Under the pieces are notes generated by a model. That model was not told the DNA's origin and did not search any database. It saw only the letters and a list, made by a program, of their open reading frames with translations. 64,000 bases of DNA from positions 1 to 64,000 of the forward strand of contig NZ_JAYGIN010000028.1 in assembly GCF_034931005.1 (NCBI RefSeq), read 5' to 3'. This document shows positions 42,668-51,575 of the stretch, piece after piece. A program made the position numbers and the translations under genes. Each line of letters starts with the position of its first letter. Within the stretch, counting starts at the first letter, position 1. The DNA comes from Arcicella sp034931005. Its GTDB lineage: Bacteria > Bacteroidota > Bacteroidia > Cytophagales > Spirosomataceae.

Positions 42668-45139
42668 ATGAAACAATTTTTATTTCTTTCCCTGATTGCT
42701 TGCTTTTTTTGGGCTTGTAATCCTAAACAAAGTAATTTATCCAAAGGCAACGACCCTTTATTAGCAAATCTAACAGCAAAACGTGTCACATTACCCAACG
42801 GTTGGTCGCTAACGCCCGTGGGAACGAGCCTTCCACTCAACGACTTACCTTTAAATTTGGTTGTTTCGCCTTCTCAGAAATTAATGGCTGTAACCAACAA
42901 CGGGCAAAGTATCCAAAGCATTACCTTAATTGACGTTGCCACAGAAAAGGTACTTGACGATGTAATTATCAAAAAATCATGGGTTGGTTTAGCTTTTAGC
43001 GAAGATGAAAAATATATTTATGCTTCGGGTGGAAACGACAATATTATCGTGATTTATAAAATTGAAAATCAGAAATTAATCCAAGATGGTGAAATCAAAT
43101 TAGGTGAAGTTTTCCCTAAAAGTAAAATTTCTCCTGCGGGTTTATGCGTTGATTCAAAAAATAACCGTCTTTACGTTGTAGCTAAAGATTCAAAATCTCT
43201 TTTCATCTGCGATTTGAAGGAACGTAAGGTTTTGAAAGAAGAAAAATTAACGGCCGAGCCTTACACGTGTATGCTCACTCCACAAGGCAACGAGCTTTAT
43301 ATTACGCTTTGGGGTGGTTCAAAAGTTGTAGTTTATGATTTGCAACAGGAAAAATTAACGGCTGAAATACCAACCAATAGTCACCCCAACGATATGGTTT
43401 TCACGAAAAATGGCAAGTATTTATTCGTTCCAAATGGTAATGATAATACAGTTTCAGTTATCGAAACGGCTTCCCATTCAACCATTGAGCATATTTCAGC
43501 TTCCCTATTTCCAAACGCTCCTATTGGTTCAACTCCCAATGGTGTAGCTCTCTCTCCCGACGAAAACACGCTTTACATTGCCAATGCGGACAATAATTGT
43601 TTAGCCGTTTTTGATATTTCTCAAAAAGGAAAAAGTATTTCAAAAGGATTTATCCCAACGGGTTGGTATCCGACTTCAGTGAAAACAATTGGCAATAAAA
43701 TTTATGTAACAAATGGTAAAGGTTTTAGCTCAAAACCAAACCCGAAAGGGCCAAATCCATTGGCAAAAAAGAAACCGCAAGAAGTTGGAGCAAACCCAGA
43801 AGCCAATAAAGAAGTAGTTGAATATATTGCGGGTTTACTCAAAGGGACACTTTCTATCATTGATTCGCCCGACGAGCAAACATTAGCAACTTATTCGCAA
43901 GTTGTTTTCCAGAATACGCCTTATAGCAAAGAAAAAGAGGCTTTGGCAATGGGCGAAGCAGGAAACCCAATTCCAATGAAAGTTGGTGATAAATCTCCTA
44001 TCAAATACGTTTTTTATATCATTAAAGAAAATAGAACTTACGACCAAGTTTTGGGTGACATAAAAGAAGGCAATGGCGACCCTCAGCTTTGTATTTTCCC
44101 TGAAAAACTAACGCCAAATCAACATAAATTGGTGAAAGATTTTGTCTTATTGGATAATTTTTACGTAGACGCAGAAGTTTCAGCCGATGGACATAACTGG
44201 TCAACTGCGGCTTATGCTAATGATTATGTTGAAAAAAACTGGGTTACAAGTTACGGCGGTCGTGGTGGTTCTTACGACTACGAAGGTCAAAGAGAAATAG
44301 CCTATCCTAAAAATGGTTTTATTTGGGATTTTTGCCAAAGAGCCAATATTCCGTTTAGAACTTATGGTGAATTCGCAGATGGTGGAATTGGAAATTATGC
44401 AGGCGTAAAAGGAAACGTTTGCCAAAAATATCGAGGCTGGGATATGAATTTCAAAGATTCTGACCGTGAAAAACAGTGGGAAGCCGATTTTGATTCATTA
44501 CTAGCCATTAATGCCGTTCCACGTTTCAATAGTCTTCGCATGGGAAATGACCATACTTCTGGCTCTCGAAAAGGTGCATTTAGCGTCGAGGCAGCCATTG
44601 CAGACAATGATTTGGCAGTTGGAAAATTCATCGAGCACCTTTCAAAGTCTAAAATATGGAAAGAATCTGCCGTATTTATTTTAGAAGATGATGCTCAAAA
44701 TGGCTCAGACCATGTGGACGCTCACCGTTCAACGGCTTATCTCATTAGTCCTTACACCAAAAGAAAATTTGTTGACCACACAATGTATTCAACTTCGGGA
44801 ATGTTGAGAACAATGGAATTAATTTTAGGTATTCCGCCAATGAGTCAATATGATGCCGCTGCTACGCCATTATTTAAGTGTTTTTCAAAGAATATCGACT
44901 TAACACCATACATTGCATTGGCTGAAAATGTGGATATAAATGAAAGAAACACAGCCCTCAACACAGGAAAAAGACGAGTTAATTTCGACTTTTCGCACGA
45001 AGATGCTGCTCCAGACTTAGCTTTTAATGAAGATATTTGGAAGGTAATGAGAGGCGAAAAAAGCAAAATGCCTGCTCCTAAAAGAAGTGCTTTCGTCAAA
45101 ATCCCTGCGAAAGTAGAAAAAGAAGATGATGACGATTAA
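42668..45139 (+). CDS. Lipoprotein with YncE-like propeller and phosphoesterase domain
   Basis: This two-domain lipoprotein has about 823 residues. The ATG at 42668 is chosen because it gives a lipoprotein signal (lipidated Cys17 in FWACNPK); an alternative start at 42629 lacks one. Residues from about 40 to 370 form a YVTN/YncE-type beta-propeller (VYDLQQEKLTAEIPTNSHPN, FVPNGNDNTVSVIETAS, LYIANADNNCLAVFDIS). Residues from about 440 onward are a phosphoesterase/alkaline-phosphatase-like domain (FYIIKENRTYDQVLGDIKEG, then DNFYVDAEVSADGHNW, AVFILEDDAQNGSDHVDAHR). The C-terminus is Lys/Asp-rich. It is probably attached to the outer membrane, releasing phosphate from an organic ester; the substrate is unknown. 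Confidence 0.9.
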   Translation: MKQFLFLSLIACFFWACNPKQSNLSKGNDPLLANLTAKRVTLPNGWSLTPVGTSLPLNDLPLNLVVSPSQKLMAVTNNGQSIQSITLIDVATEKVLDDVIIKKSWVGLAFSEDEKYIYASGGNDNIIVIYKIENQKLIQDGEIKLGEVFPKSKISPAGLCVDSKNNRLYVVAKDSKSLFICDLKERKVLKEEKLTAEPYTCMLTPQGNELYITLWGGSKVVVYDLQQEKLTAEIPTNSHPNDMVFTKNGKYLFVPNGNDNTVSVIETASHSTIEHISASLFPNAPIGSTPNGVALSPDENTLYIANADNNCLAVFDISQKGKSISKGFIPTGWYPTSVKTIGNKIYVTNGKGFSSKPNPKGPNPLAKKKPQEVGANPEANKEVVEYIAGLLKGTLSIIDSPDEQTLATYSQVVFQNTPYSKEKEALAMGEAGNPIPMKVGDKSPIKYVFYIIKENRTYDQVLGDIKEGNGDPQLCIFPEKLTPNQHKLVKDFVLLDNFYVDAEVSADGHNWSTAAYANDYVEKNWVTSYGGRGGSYDYEGQREIAYPKNGFIWDFCQRANIPFRTYGEFADGGIGNYAGVKGNVCQKYRGWDMNFKDSDREKQWEADFDSLLAINAVPRFNSLRMGNDHTSGSRKGAFSVEAAIADNDLAVGKFIEHLSKSKIWKESAVFILEDDAQNGSDHVDAHRSTAYLISPYTKRKFVDHTMYSTSGMLRTMELILGIPPMSQYDAAATPLFKCFSKNIDLTPYIALAENVDINERNTALNTGKRRVNFDFSHEDAAPDLAFNEDIWKVMRGEKSKMPAPKRSAFVKIPAKVEKEDDDD

Positions 45140-45250
45140 TTACGTGGTTATTGGTGATTAGAAAATGGTAAAATACTTATTCCTCATCTATTACATTTCA
45201 CAGAATTACCAGATTGGTTACTTTTGAAAAATATATTTTAACCTATTTAT

Positions 45251-45298
45251 CTCAATAAAAAATCCCCATAAATCGCTTTATGGGGATTTTTTATTGAG
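45251..45298. terminator. Bidirectional intrinsic terminator between convergent genes
   Basis: Perfect 22 bp arms run from CTCAATAAAAAATCCCCATA at 45251 to TATGGGGATTTTTTATTGAG at 45298, with a TCGC loop. A/T runs on both sides would act on both strands, for the phosphoesterase gene and the second TonB receptor gene. Confidence 0.93.
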
Positions 45299-45308
45299 GT
45301 GAATTTCT

Positions 45309-47324
45309 TTAAAACTTATACATCAATGTCGTGATTAAACTTCTTCCAACGCCATTAATACCAGAGCCATGCGTTCGATAATCAACATCAAATAAATTCT
45401 GAAATGAGCCAATCAAACTAAAATTTTCATATTCATATCCCGAATAAATATTTACGACATTCCAACCGTTTGTTCCACCCTTTGCAATTCTATTATCATC
45501 TTTATCACCTTGTGCCAAACGGTCTTGTTTTGCTGCAAAAATATCTTCCAATTTAACGAAAAATGATTTTCCAGCTTGATAATGTAAGCCTATTCGTCCT
45601 GTTAATGGTGGAATTCTTCTTACAGGCTCATTTTTTGTTTCATTCTGACCATAAGTATAAGTCAAATCTGTATAAGTTCTCAAATTGTCACTAACAAACC
45701 ATTCTGTACTCCACTCAAAGCCTTGAATGTAAGCCTTTTCAACATTTTCTTTCCTGTAAACTTGATAATCATTTATTTTTTGTCCTTCAACTTTAACTCT
45801 TGTAATCAAATTTCTTAGCTGATTATGATACAAAGAAAGCGTTGAAGCAAATGTTGAGGTTTTCAATTTATACCCAAACTCAAGATTATATGAATTTTCA
45901 GGTTTCAACGAAGCAGTCGGCAATTCATAACGAAAATCAACAATTCCCAATGTTCCCATATCATCAATATTAGGAGCTCTAAAACCTGTATTAAACGTCA
46001 AATAAGTTAGCGAATGATTAGCAATATGATAGCCCAATCCCAAATTCCCAACCCATGCTTGTGGTTTAACATTCACTTTCCCCAAAGTTTGGTCATTTAC
46101 ATCAATTGAATACGCATTAAATCGAGTACCAACATCCAAATCCCATTGATTAATAGTAACATCATGCAACGAATAAAAAGCATAGCTCTGAAAACTTGAA
46201 CCATCTGGATACAATCCTCTACCGTTAGTTGCCAAATTAGTCTTTTGGTCAATATCACTTTTGGTACTATTAATTTTATCTGCATAGTATTCAATACCAG
46301 AACTTGCTGTCCAATTTGGTAAAATATCCGACTGTACATTTACAAATGACCCAAACGTTTTTACTTGGTCATTTTCAATTCTATAAACACTTGAGCCATT
46401 TTTTTGAGAGTTTCTCCCTTCTTCCGTGCCTTGGTAAGATAAATTCAAAGCAATATTTTTCATCAATTTATTATCAGGAGCAAAATCAAGTTGAGCATAA
46501 GAAAGACTTCTTTTCTGCGGAGACATCTCATTAATCTTAAAATTTTCTAAACGAACTTTGTGGTAAACAGGAACGTTTTTTTGCTCTAAAGACTGGTGAG
46601 CAACGGTCAAATCAACTCTCCTCGAAAGGATAAATTTAGCCTTAAAATCATAACCTATCTCGTTATATCCTGAAGGTGTTTGAACGCCCGTTGTATCCCC
46701 ACCAATTAAATCGCCAAACTTTTTTAGGCTCAATCCGCCTTTAATTGCCATTTTTTGAGTAGCAAAATTTAATTCTGTTCGCAATGTTTTCTCTAAATTC
46801 GACGTTCCATAACGTACTAAGGCATTTCCACGAATGATTGGTTTATCACAAGCAAAAACAGGGTCAGCAGTCCTTATTTGCAATGTCCCTCCCAAAGCAT
46901 CTGAACCATATTGTACCGAACCACCACCACGATAAATATCCAGACCTTGAATCAAAAAAGGGTCAACACTATTCAAATATTGGTTAGGCCCATATCGAAA
47001 TGTACTATTATTCAAACGTATTCCATCTATTAACAACAAAGTTTGATTACCTGTCAAACCACGCATAAATACAGAGCCACCTCCATGATTTGTTTTTTGG
47101 ATAAAAGTACCAACTGTACCAAATAAGCTCTCAGGAGTGCTTCTAACTTGATAGTTTTTAAGATTTTTTGCATTAATAACAGATACTGAACCCATCGTGT
47201 TAAATACTTGCTGTTCGTTTCGTTGAGCTATCACCGTTACTTCATCCAATGAGGTACTATGAATTTTAAGAACCGAATCAGACGGAGTTGTCAGATTCAG
47301 TATGAGGTAAGTAAAAATTTTCAT
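45309..47324 (-). CDS. TonB-dependent outer membrane receptor
   Basis: This 671-residue TonB receptor would take up a metal chelate, vitamin or similar small ligand. A TonB-box-like segment (SLDEVTVIAQRNEQQ, about 25-39) precedes the plug (VRSTPESLFGTVGTFIQ, HGGGSVFMRGLTGNQTLLLIDGIRLNNSTFRYGPNQ, SVQYGSDALGGTLQI). The barrel finishes VDYRTHGSGINGVGRSLITTLMYKF with a terminal Phe. The N-terminal hydrophobic stretch is short (MKIFTYLILNL), so the true signal peptide may be weak or the start misplaced. No riboswitch was recognised in the 160 bp upstream. Substrate is unknown. Confidence 0.9.
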   Translation of the reverse strand: MKIFTYLILNLTTPSDSVLKIHSTSLDEVTVIAQRNEQQVFNTMGSVSVINAKNLKNYQVRSTPESLFGTVGTFIQKTNHGGGSVFMRGLTGNQTLLLIDGIRLNNSTFRYGPNQYLNSVDPFLIQGLDIYRGGGSVQYGSDALGGTLQIRTADPVFACDKPIIRGNALVRYGTSNLEKTLRTELNFATQKMAIKGGLSLKKFGDLIGGDTTGVQTPSGYNEIGYDFKAKFILSRRVDLTVAHQSLEQKNVPVYHKVRLENFKINEMSPQKRSLSYAQLDFAPDNKLMKNIALNLSYQGTEEGRNSQKNGSSVYRIENDQVKTFGSFVNVQSDILPNWTASSGIEYYADKINSTKSDIDQKTNLATNGRGLYPDGSSFQSYAFYSLHDVTINQWDLDVGTRFNAYSIDVNDQTLGKVNVKPQAWVGNLGLGYHIANHSLTYLTFNTGFRAPNIDDMGTLGIVDFRYELPTASLKPENSYNLEFGYKLKTSTFASTLSLYHNQLRNLITRVKVEGQKINDYQVYRKENVEKAYIQGFEWSTEWFVSDNLRTYTDLTYTYGQNETKNEPVRRIPPLTGRIGLHYQAGKSFFVKLEDIFAAKQDRLAQGDKDDNRIAKGGTNGWNVVNIYSGYEYENFSLIGSFQNLFDVDYRTHGSGINGVGRSLITTLMYKF

Positions 47325-47487
47325 TATACGTTTTGTTGATGCGTTTAGATTATTTCCCGGTATAAAACCAAATGGAAATTAATTTTGAACCACAAATTTT
47401 CAGTATTTTAATCATAACACCAATTAATAAGCTTTACTAAATAATTAATTTATATGTGTTAACAATGCCAACCACCAATTTTGGGAC

Positions 47488-47522
47488 AAAAAAAAGGTCT
47501 CGACCGAAGTCAAGACCTTTTT
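47488..47522 (-). terminator. Terminator of the ribosomal protein operon
   Basis: On the minus strand AAAAAGGTCTTGAC, a TTCG tetraloop and GTCGAGACCTTTTTTTT form a classic terminator 20 bp after the rplQ stop codon. Confidence 0.92.
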
Positions 47523-47541
47523 AATATGCGTTTTCTTAGAA

Positions 47542-48084
47542 TTACTCAGCAGTCTTCTCTTCCTCAGAAGTTTCAGTAGCTGGAGTTTCATCTTCAACAA
47601 CCTCAGCAGAAGGAGCTTCAGTAGCAGGAGCAACAGCTTCAACAGCAGTTTCTTCTTTCTTAGCACCACCTCTGCGACTACGACGTGTTTTAACAGCTTT
47701 CTCTTCAGTAGCAGCTAACATAGTCTCATTGAAGTCAACTAATTCCATTAAGCACATCTCAGCGTTATCACCAAGACGATTACCTAACTTAATAATTCTT
47801 GTATAACCACCTGGGCGATTTGCCACTTTCTCAGCAACTACACCAAAAAGTTCTTTTACAGCCTCTTTGCTTTGTAAATAAGAGAATACAACACGACGAT
47901 TGTTTGTATCATCAGTTTTACCTTTTGTAATCAAAGGCTCTGCGTATTTTCTTAATTCCTTAGCTTTCGCTAATGTAGTTTCGATTCTTTTATGAAGAAT
48001 CAATGAAGTTGCCATGTTTGACAACATAGCCGCTCTGTGAGGAGCAGTTCTACCTAAATGGTTGTTTTTTTTACCGTGTCTCAT
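47542..48084 (-). CDS. rplQ: 50S ribosomal protein L17 with acidic C-terminal extension
   Basis: L17 lies near the exit tunnel of the large subunit. Residues 1-118 match the family (MRHGKKNNHLGRTAPHRAAM, TTLAKAKELRKYAEPLI, RPGGYTRIIKLGNRLGDNAEM, ELVDFNE). From about 125 a low-complexity tail follows: a basic patch (KTRRSRRGGAKK) and then Ala/Glu/Thr-rich sequence to residue 180 (EAPSAEVVEDETPATETSEE). The tail is absent from the 127-residue E. coli protein; such tails are common in Bacteroidetes. It is the last gene of the cluster, 161 bp after rpoA. Confidence 0.97.
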   Translation of the reverse strand: MRHGKKNNHLGRTAPHRAAMLSNMATSLILHKRIETTLAKAKELRKYAEPLITKGKTDDTNNRRVVFSYLQSKEAVKELFGVVAEKVANRPGGYTRIIKLGNRLGDNAEMCLMELVDFNETMLAATEEKAVKTRRSRRGGAKKEETAVEAVAPATEAPSAEVVEDETPATETSEEEKTAE

Positions 48085-48196
48085 TGTGTTGGAGTAAGTT
48101 TAAAATGACTAATAATTTCCCCATCGGAAAAGTACCTATCACTGCGGTTAAGTTAATTCACATCAACTCACCTATTACTACTTATAGTTAAAAAAT

Positions 48197-48236
48197 AAAA
48201 AGATAGGGTTAAATATTACATTAACCTTATCTTTTC
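48197..48236 (-). terminator. Attenuator-like hairpin between rpoA and rplQ
   Basis: On the minus strand AAAAGATAAGGTTAA pairs with TTAACCCTATCTTTT (one mismatch) and is followed by TATTTTTTAAC. It could partly terminate transcription after rpoA or protect the rpoA 3' end. Confidence 0.6.
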
Positions 48237-48245
48237 AAGTCAGAA

Positions 48246-49235
48246 TCAGTCCTCATCTAAACGGTAACGAACAACGTCCATACCAAAATGAAGTCCTTTA
48301 TCTTCAATTAATTGCTCTAATTCTGTCAATGATTTCTTACCGAAATTACGGAATTTCATCATATCTGAAATTTCTAATCTTGCTAAATCACCCAATGTTT
48401 TCACATCTGCTGATTTTAAACAGTTGTAAGCACGTACTGACAAATCTAAATCTGCCAATGGTGTTTTCAACAATTTTCTCATGTGTAACATTTCTTCATC
48501 CACAACATTGTCTTCTTCTGCCTTCATCGACTCGAAAGTCATTGTTTGGTCAGAGAATAACATGAAGTGTTGAATCAAGATATACGCAGCTCCTTTCAAG
48601 GCATCTTCTGGGTGGATTGAACCATCCGTTTCAATGTCAATAACTAACTTTTCGTAATCTGTCTTTTGTTCAACACGAGTGTTTTCAATACTAAATTTTA
48701 CGTTTTTGATTGGCGTATAAATAGCATCAATTGGGATGTGTCCGAACGGAGGTTCAGAATTTCTAACTTCGTCAGAAGGAACATAACCACGACCTTTCTC
48801 AACGATGATTTCCATCTCAAACTCTTTAGATTCATCAAGATTACAGATAACTAAATCTGGATTCAAGATATCAAAGTAGTTAGTAAATTTAGAAATATCA
48901 CCCGCCTTCAAAGTCGTCTGACCTTTAACTCTAACGTTAATTTTGTTTTCGAGAATTTCTTGAGATTTCTTAAAACGAACTTTCTTCAAGTTCAAGATAA
49001 TCTCAGTCATATCCTCAATCACGCCTTCAATGGCTGAAAATTCGTGCTGAACTCCTCCAACCTTAACGCTTGTGATAGCGTAGCCTTCTAACGAAGACAA
49101 TAAGATTCTACGAAGTGCATTACCGATTGTAACGCCATAGCCTTTTTCGAGTGGCTTAAACTCAAATAACCCGTGAAAGTCGTCGGCTTTTTCCATGACA
49201 ACTTTATCGGGCATTTGGAATGCTAATATTGACAT
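48246..49235 (-). CDS. rpoA: RNA polymerase alpha subunit
   Basis: This alpha subunit has 329 residues. The N-terminal assembly domain (about 1-235) contains FKPLEKGYGVTIGNALRRIL and LLSSLEGYAITSVKVGGVQHEF. The C-terminal DNA-contact domain (about 255-329) contains LADLDLSVRAYNCLKSADVK and FGKKSLTELEQLIEDKGLHF. Length and domain order are normal. It lies between rpsD and rplQ, as in the alpha operon, but the gap to rpsD is 307 bp. Confidence 0.99.
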   Translation of the reverse strand: MSILAFQMPDKVVMEKADDFHGLFEFKPLEKGYGVTIGNALRRILLSSLEGYAITSVKVGGVQHEFSAIEGVIEDMTEIILNLKKVRFKKSQEILENKINVRVKGQTTLKAGDISKFTNYFDILNPDLVICNLDESKEFEMEIIVEKGRGYVPSDEVRNSEPPFGHIPIDAIYTPIKNVKFSIENTRVEQKTDYEKLVIDIETDGSIHPEDALKGAAYILIQHFMLFSDQTMTFESMKAEEDNVVDEEMLHMRKLLKTPLADLDLSVRAYNCLKSADVKTLGDLARLEISDMMKFRNFGKKSLTELEQLIEDKGLHFGMDVVRYRLDED

Positions 49236-49542
49236 ATTTCGTAGCGTAATTTACCTTGGAATGTATTAAGAATAGAGTAACCGATTCGCAATTTACAAAT
49301 AAACTCTGTGATTCAACGAATATTCCATAAAATATTTACAAAAATAACTTGACAATCATAAACTTATCGTTTATATTACAAGTTTGAAAAAATTTTAGTT
49401 TCATTTTTCACTAATAAATTTAGCGAATTGACAACTTGGGAAATATTGTTTAAAACAGACTTGACAGCATAAAACTATGCTGTCAAATCTAATTCCAGAA
49501 TGTATATTGCTAATAAAATTCCGAAGAATAATATTATTATGA
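49236..49542. other. 307 bp spacer between rpsD and rpoA with two hairpins
   Basis: A perfect 11 bp stem TTGACAGCATA/TATGCTGTCAA with AAAC loop lies at 49461-49486, and a nested inverted repeat AACTTG/CAAGTT around ATAAAC/GTTTAT lies at 49346-49384. No clear -7 promoter was found. A secondary rpoA promoter, an S4 binding site or an mRNA processing point are all possible. Confidence 0.5.
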
Positions 49543-50148
49543 TTACTTCGAGTAAAGTTCGACGATTGCCTGCTCATTAAAGTTTTCAGGAATATCTGAA
49601 CGCTCAGGGTAAGAAACAAATACGCCAGTCATTGTTGGTGCATCCCATTCTAACCAATTAAAACGTTTACCTGCTTTTCCAGTCAATGAGTTTGTAACTA
49701 CTTCTAAAGATTTTGACTTCTCACGAACACTTACTAATTGACCTGGCTTTAATGAATATGAAGGGATGTTTACAATCTCTCCATCAACCATGATATGCTT
49801 GTGAATAACTAACTGACGTGCAGCACGACGAGTTGGAGCAATTCCTAAACGGTAAACAGTATTATCTAAACGTGCTTCACAAAGTTTCAATAAGTTTTCA
49901 CCTTTGATACCTTCTCTAACAGCCGCTTTATGGAATAAATTTTCAAATTGCTTTTCAAGAATACCATAAGTGTATTTCACTTTTTGTTTTTCTTTCAATT
50001 GTAAAGCATATTCTGAAACTTTACCACGTTTGCCTTTTCCGTGTTGACCTGGACCATAGTTTTTGCGAGCTAACGCTTTACTTGGACCTAAGATTGGCTC
50101 ACCGAAACGACGAGCAATTTTTGATTTTGGACCTGTGTATCTTGCCAT
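49543..50148 (-). CDS. rpsD: 30S ribosomal protein S4
   Basis: This primary 16S rRNA binder has 201 residues. MARYTGPKSKIARRFGEPIL opens the protein. LCEARLDNTVYRLGIAPTRRAARQLVIHKHIMVDG is split here as LCEARLDNTVYRLGIAPT and RRAARQLVIHKHIMVDG, the S4-type RNA-binding domain. NEQAIVELYSK closes it. No Zn-binding Cys cluster is present at the N-terminus. In many bacteria S4 represses the alpha operon; the long spacer downstream may hold such control. Confidence 0.99.
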   Translation of the reverse strand: MARYTGPKSKIARRFGEPILGPSKALARKNYGPGQHGKGKRGKVSEYALQLKEKQKVKYTYGILEKQFENLFHKAAVREGIKGENLLKLCEARLDNTVYRLGIAPTRRAARQLVIHKHIMVDGEIVNIPSYSLKPGQLVSVREKSKSLEVVTNSLTGKAGKRFNWLEWDAPTMTGVFVSYPERSDIPENFNEQAIVELYSK

Positions 50149-50166
50149 TATTTTATAAAAATTGAG

Positions 50167-50244
50167 TCATTAGTCCTCTTCTGACTAATGAAGTAATTAT
50201 GAAACATAAAGAAACGAAGGGCAATAATTACTAATTACCCTTCG
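50167..50244. repeat. Two hairpins in the rpsK-rpsD spacer
   Basis: TCATTAGT pairs with ACTAATGA (50167-50191), and CGAAGGG...CCCTTCG with an AT-rich inner helix spans 50214-50244. The second has a weak T-rich tract on the minus strand (TTTCTTTATG) and could attenuate transcription before rpsD. Confidence 0.65.
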
Positions 50245-50276
50245 CTATTTTTTTACATTCAGAACAAATTCTGAAA

Positions 50277-50672
50277 TTATACTCTACGACGTTTTGGAGG
50301 ACGACATCCGTTGTGAGGAAGTGGAGTAATATCTTTGATAGACAATACTTCGATACCCGCATTAGAAACAGTTCTAATAGCTGATTCACGACCTGCACCT
50401 GGACCTTTTACAAAAACCTCTGCTTTCTTCATACCTGCCTCAACTGCCACTGCTGCACAGTTTGATGCTGCCATTTGTGCAGCATAAGGAGTATTCTTTT
50501 TAGAGCCTTTGAAGCCCATTTTACCAGCAGATGCCCAAGAGATAACTTGACCTTGAGTATTCGTGATAGAGATAATGATATTGTTGAAAGAAGCCTTGAT
50601 GTGAACTTGACCAACTGGTTCAATCACAACAATTCTCTTCTTTGCTTTGTCTTTTCTTTTAGCCTGTGCCAT
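50277..50672 (-). CDS. rpsK: 30S ribosomal protein S11
   Basis: S11 has 131 residues and forms part of the platform of the small subunit near the mRNA exit. VHIKASFNNIIISITNTQGQ, WASAGKMGFKGSKKNTPYAA and VKGPGAGRESAIRTVSNAGI, with C-terminal PHNGCRPPKRRRV, are diagnostic. It follows rpsM after 115 bp and precedes rpsD, the normal alpha-operon order. Confidence 0.99.
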   Translation of the reverse strand: MAQAKRKDKAKKRIVVIEPVGQVHIKASFNNIIISITNTQGQVISWASAGKMGFKGSKKNTPYAAQMAASNCAAVAVEAGMKKAEVFVKGPGAGRESAIRTVSNAGIEVLSIKDITPLPHNGCRPPKRRRV

Positions 50673-50787
50673 CTGTTTTTTTGTTTTCTATTCCAGTTTT
50701 GAGTACGTACATTTAAAAAATAACCTTCTCATCTTAGAATCTTAGCGAATTGGGAATCACTCTGTATCCTCAATCTCAGCTTAATTT

Positions 50788-51165
50788 TTACTTAGTTGCT
50801 TTTTTCTTATTGGCAATAGTCTTACGCTTACCTTTACGAGTACGAGAGTTATTCTTCGTTCTCTGACCACGTAATGGAAGACCTTTACGGTGACGTAATC
50901 CACGATAACAACCAATGTCCATTAAACGTTTGATGTTCAACTGGATTTCAGAACGAAGTTGACCTTCAGTTTTGAACTCTCCAGCGATAATCGCACGGAT
51001 GGCACTTGCTTCTTCATCGTTCCATTCGCCAGCCTTTTTGTCGAAAGAAATTTCAGCCTGTGTTAAAATTTTCTGAGCAGTGCTACGACCTATACCAAAA
51101 ATATATGTCAAAGCAATTTCGCCTCTTTTTTTATCGGGAATATCAACCCCTGCAATACGAGCCAT
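50788..51165 (-). CDS. rpsM: 30S ribosomal protein S13
   Basis: S13 has 125 residues and contacts the P-site tRNA and large subunit. MARIAGVDIPDKKRGEIALT, YIFGIGRSTAQKIL with the helix-hairpin-helix, and CYRGLRHRKGLPLRGQRTK followed by NNSRTRKGKRKTIANKKK form the expected basic C-terminus. It is 57 bp downstream of rpmJ. Confidence 0.99.
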   Translation of the reverse strand: MARIAGVDIPDKKRGEIALTYIFGIGRSTAQKILTQAEISFDKKAGEWNDEEASAIRAIIAGEFKTEGQLRSEIQLNIKRLMDIGCYRGLRHRKGLPLRGQRTKNNSRTRKGKRKTIANKKKATK

Positions 51166-51222
51166 ACTTTTTTAGCTTTTAGATTTTAAATAAGGAAGTT
51201 TCACAACTACCCTACTATATTA

Positions 51223-51339
51223 TCATCCTTGTCTTTGTTTGAACTTTGGATTTTTCTTGTTAATAACGTAAAGTTTTCCGTGACGACGAATTACTTTGCA
51301 TTCAGCACTACGCTTCTTTATAGACGCTTTTACTTTCAT
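51223..51339 (-). CDS. rpmJ: 50S ribosomal protein L36 (zinc-free type)
   Basis: This short gene encodes 38 residues (starting MKVKASIKKRSAECKVIRRH and ending NKKNPKFKQRQG). It lies between infA and rpsM, its normal place. Only one Cys (in AEC) remains of the CxxC...C/H zinc site of the metal-binding form, so this is the C-minus paralogue. The start ATG at 51339 is 15 bp after infA. Confidence 0.96.
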   Translation of the reverse strand: MKVKASIKKRSAECKVIRRHGKLYVINKKNPKFKQRQG

Positions 51340-51354
51340 TTTAGTAATTATTTT

Positions 51355-51573
51355 TTACTTGTAACGATACACTATTCTTGCTTTACTCAAATCATAAGGT
51401 GACATTTCTAATTTCACCTTATCACCAGGTAAGATTTTGATGTAATTCATCCGCATCTTTCCTGAAATATGGGCAATCACTTGATGGGTATTCTCTAACT
51501 CTACTCTAAACATAGCATTTGAGAGAGCCTCAATGATGATTCCATCTACCTCTATTGATGATTGTTTTGCCAT
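51355..51573 (-). CDS. infA: Translation initiation factor IF-1
   Basis: IF-1 is a 72-residue OB-fold protein that occupies the A site during initiation. EVDGIIIEALSNAMFRVELE, VIAHISGKMRMNYIKILPGD and VKLEMSPYDLSKARIVYRYK are canonical. It starts 2 bp after map, which suggests tight coupling with it, and rpmJ follows after 15 bp. Confidence 0.99.
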   Translation of the reverse strand: MAKQSSIEVDGIIIEALSNAMFRVELENTHQVIAHISGKMRMNYIKILPGDKVKLEMSPYDLSKARIVYRYK

Positions 51574-51575
51574 AA

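Noticed and set aside
47325..47485. Cobalamin or other riboswitch upstream of the second TonB receptor
   Set aside because: No B12-box-like or other conserved motif was seen; the stretch is AT-rich without convincing structure.
47445..47669. Leu/Lys-rich reading frame over the L17 tail
   Set aside because: It is a shadow of the low-complexity rplQ 3' end and runs through the terminator.
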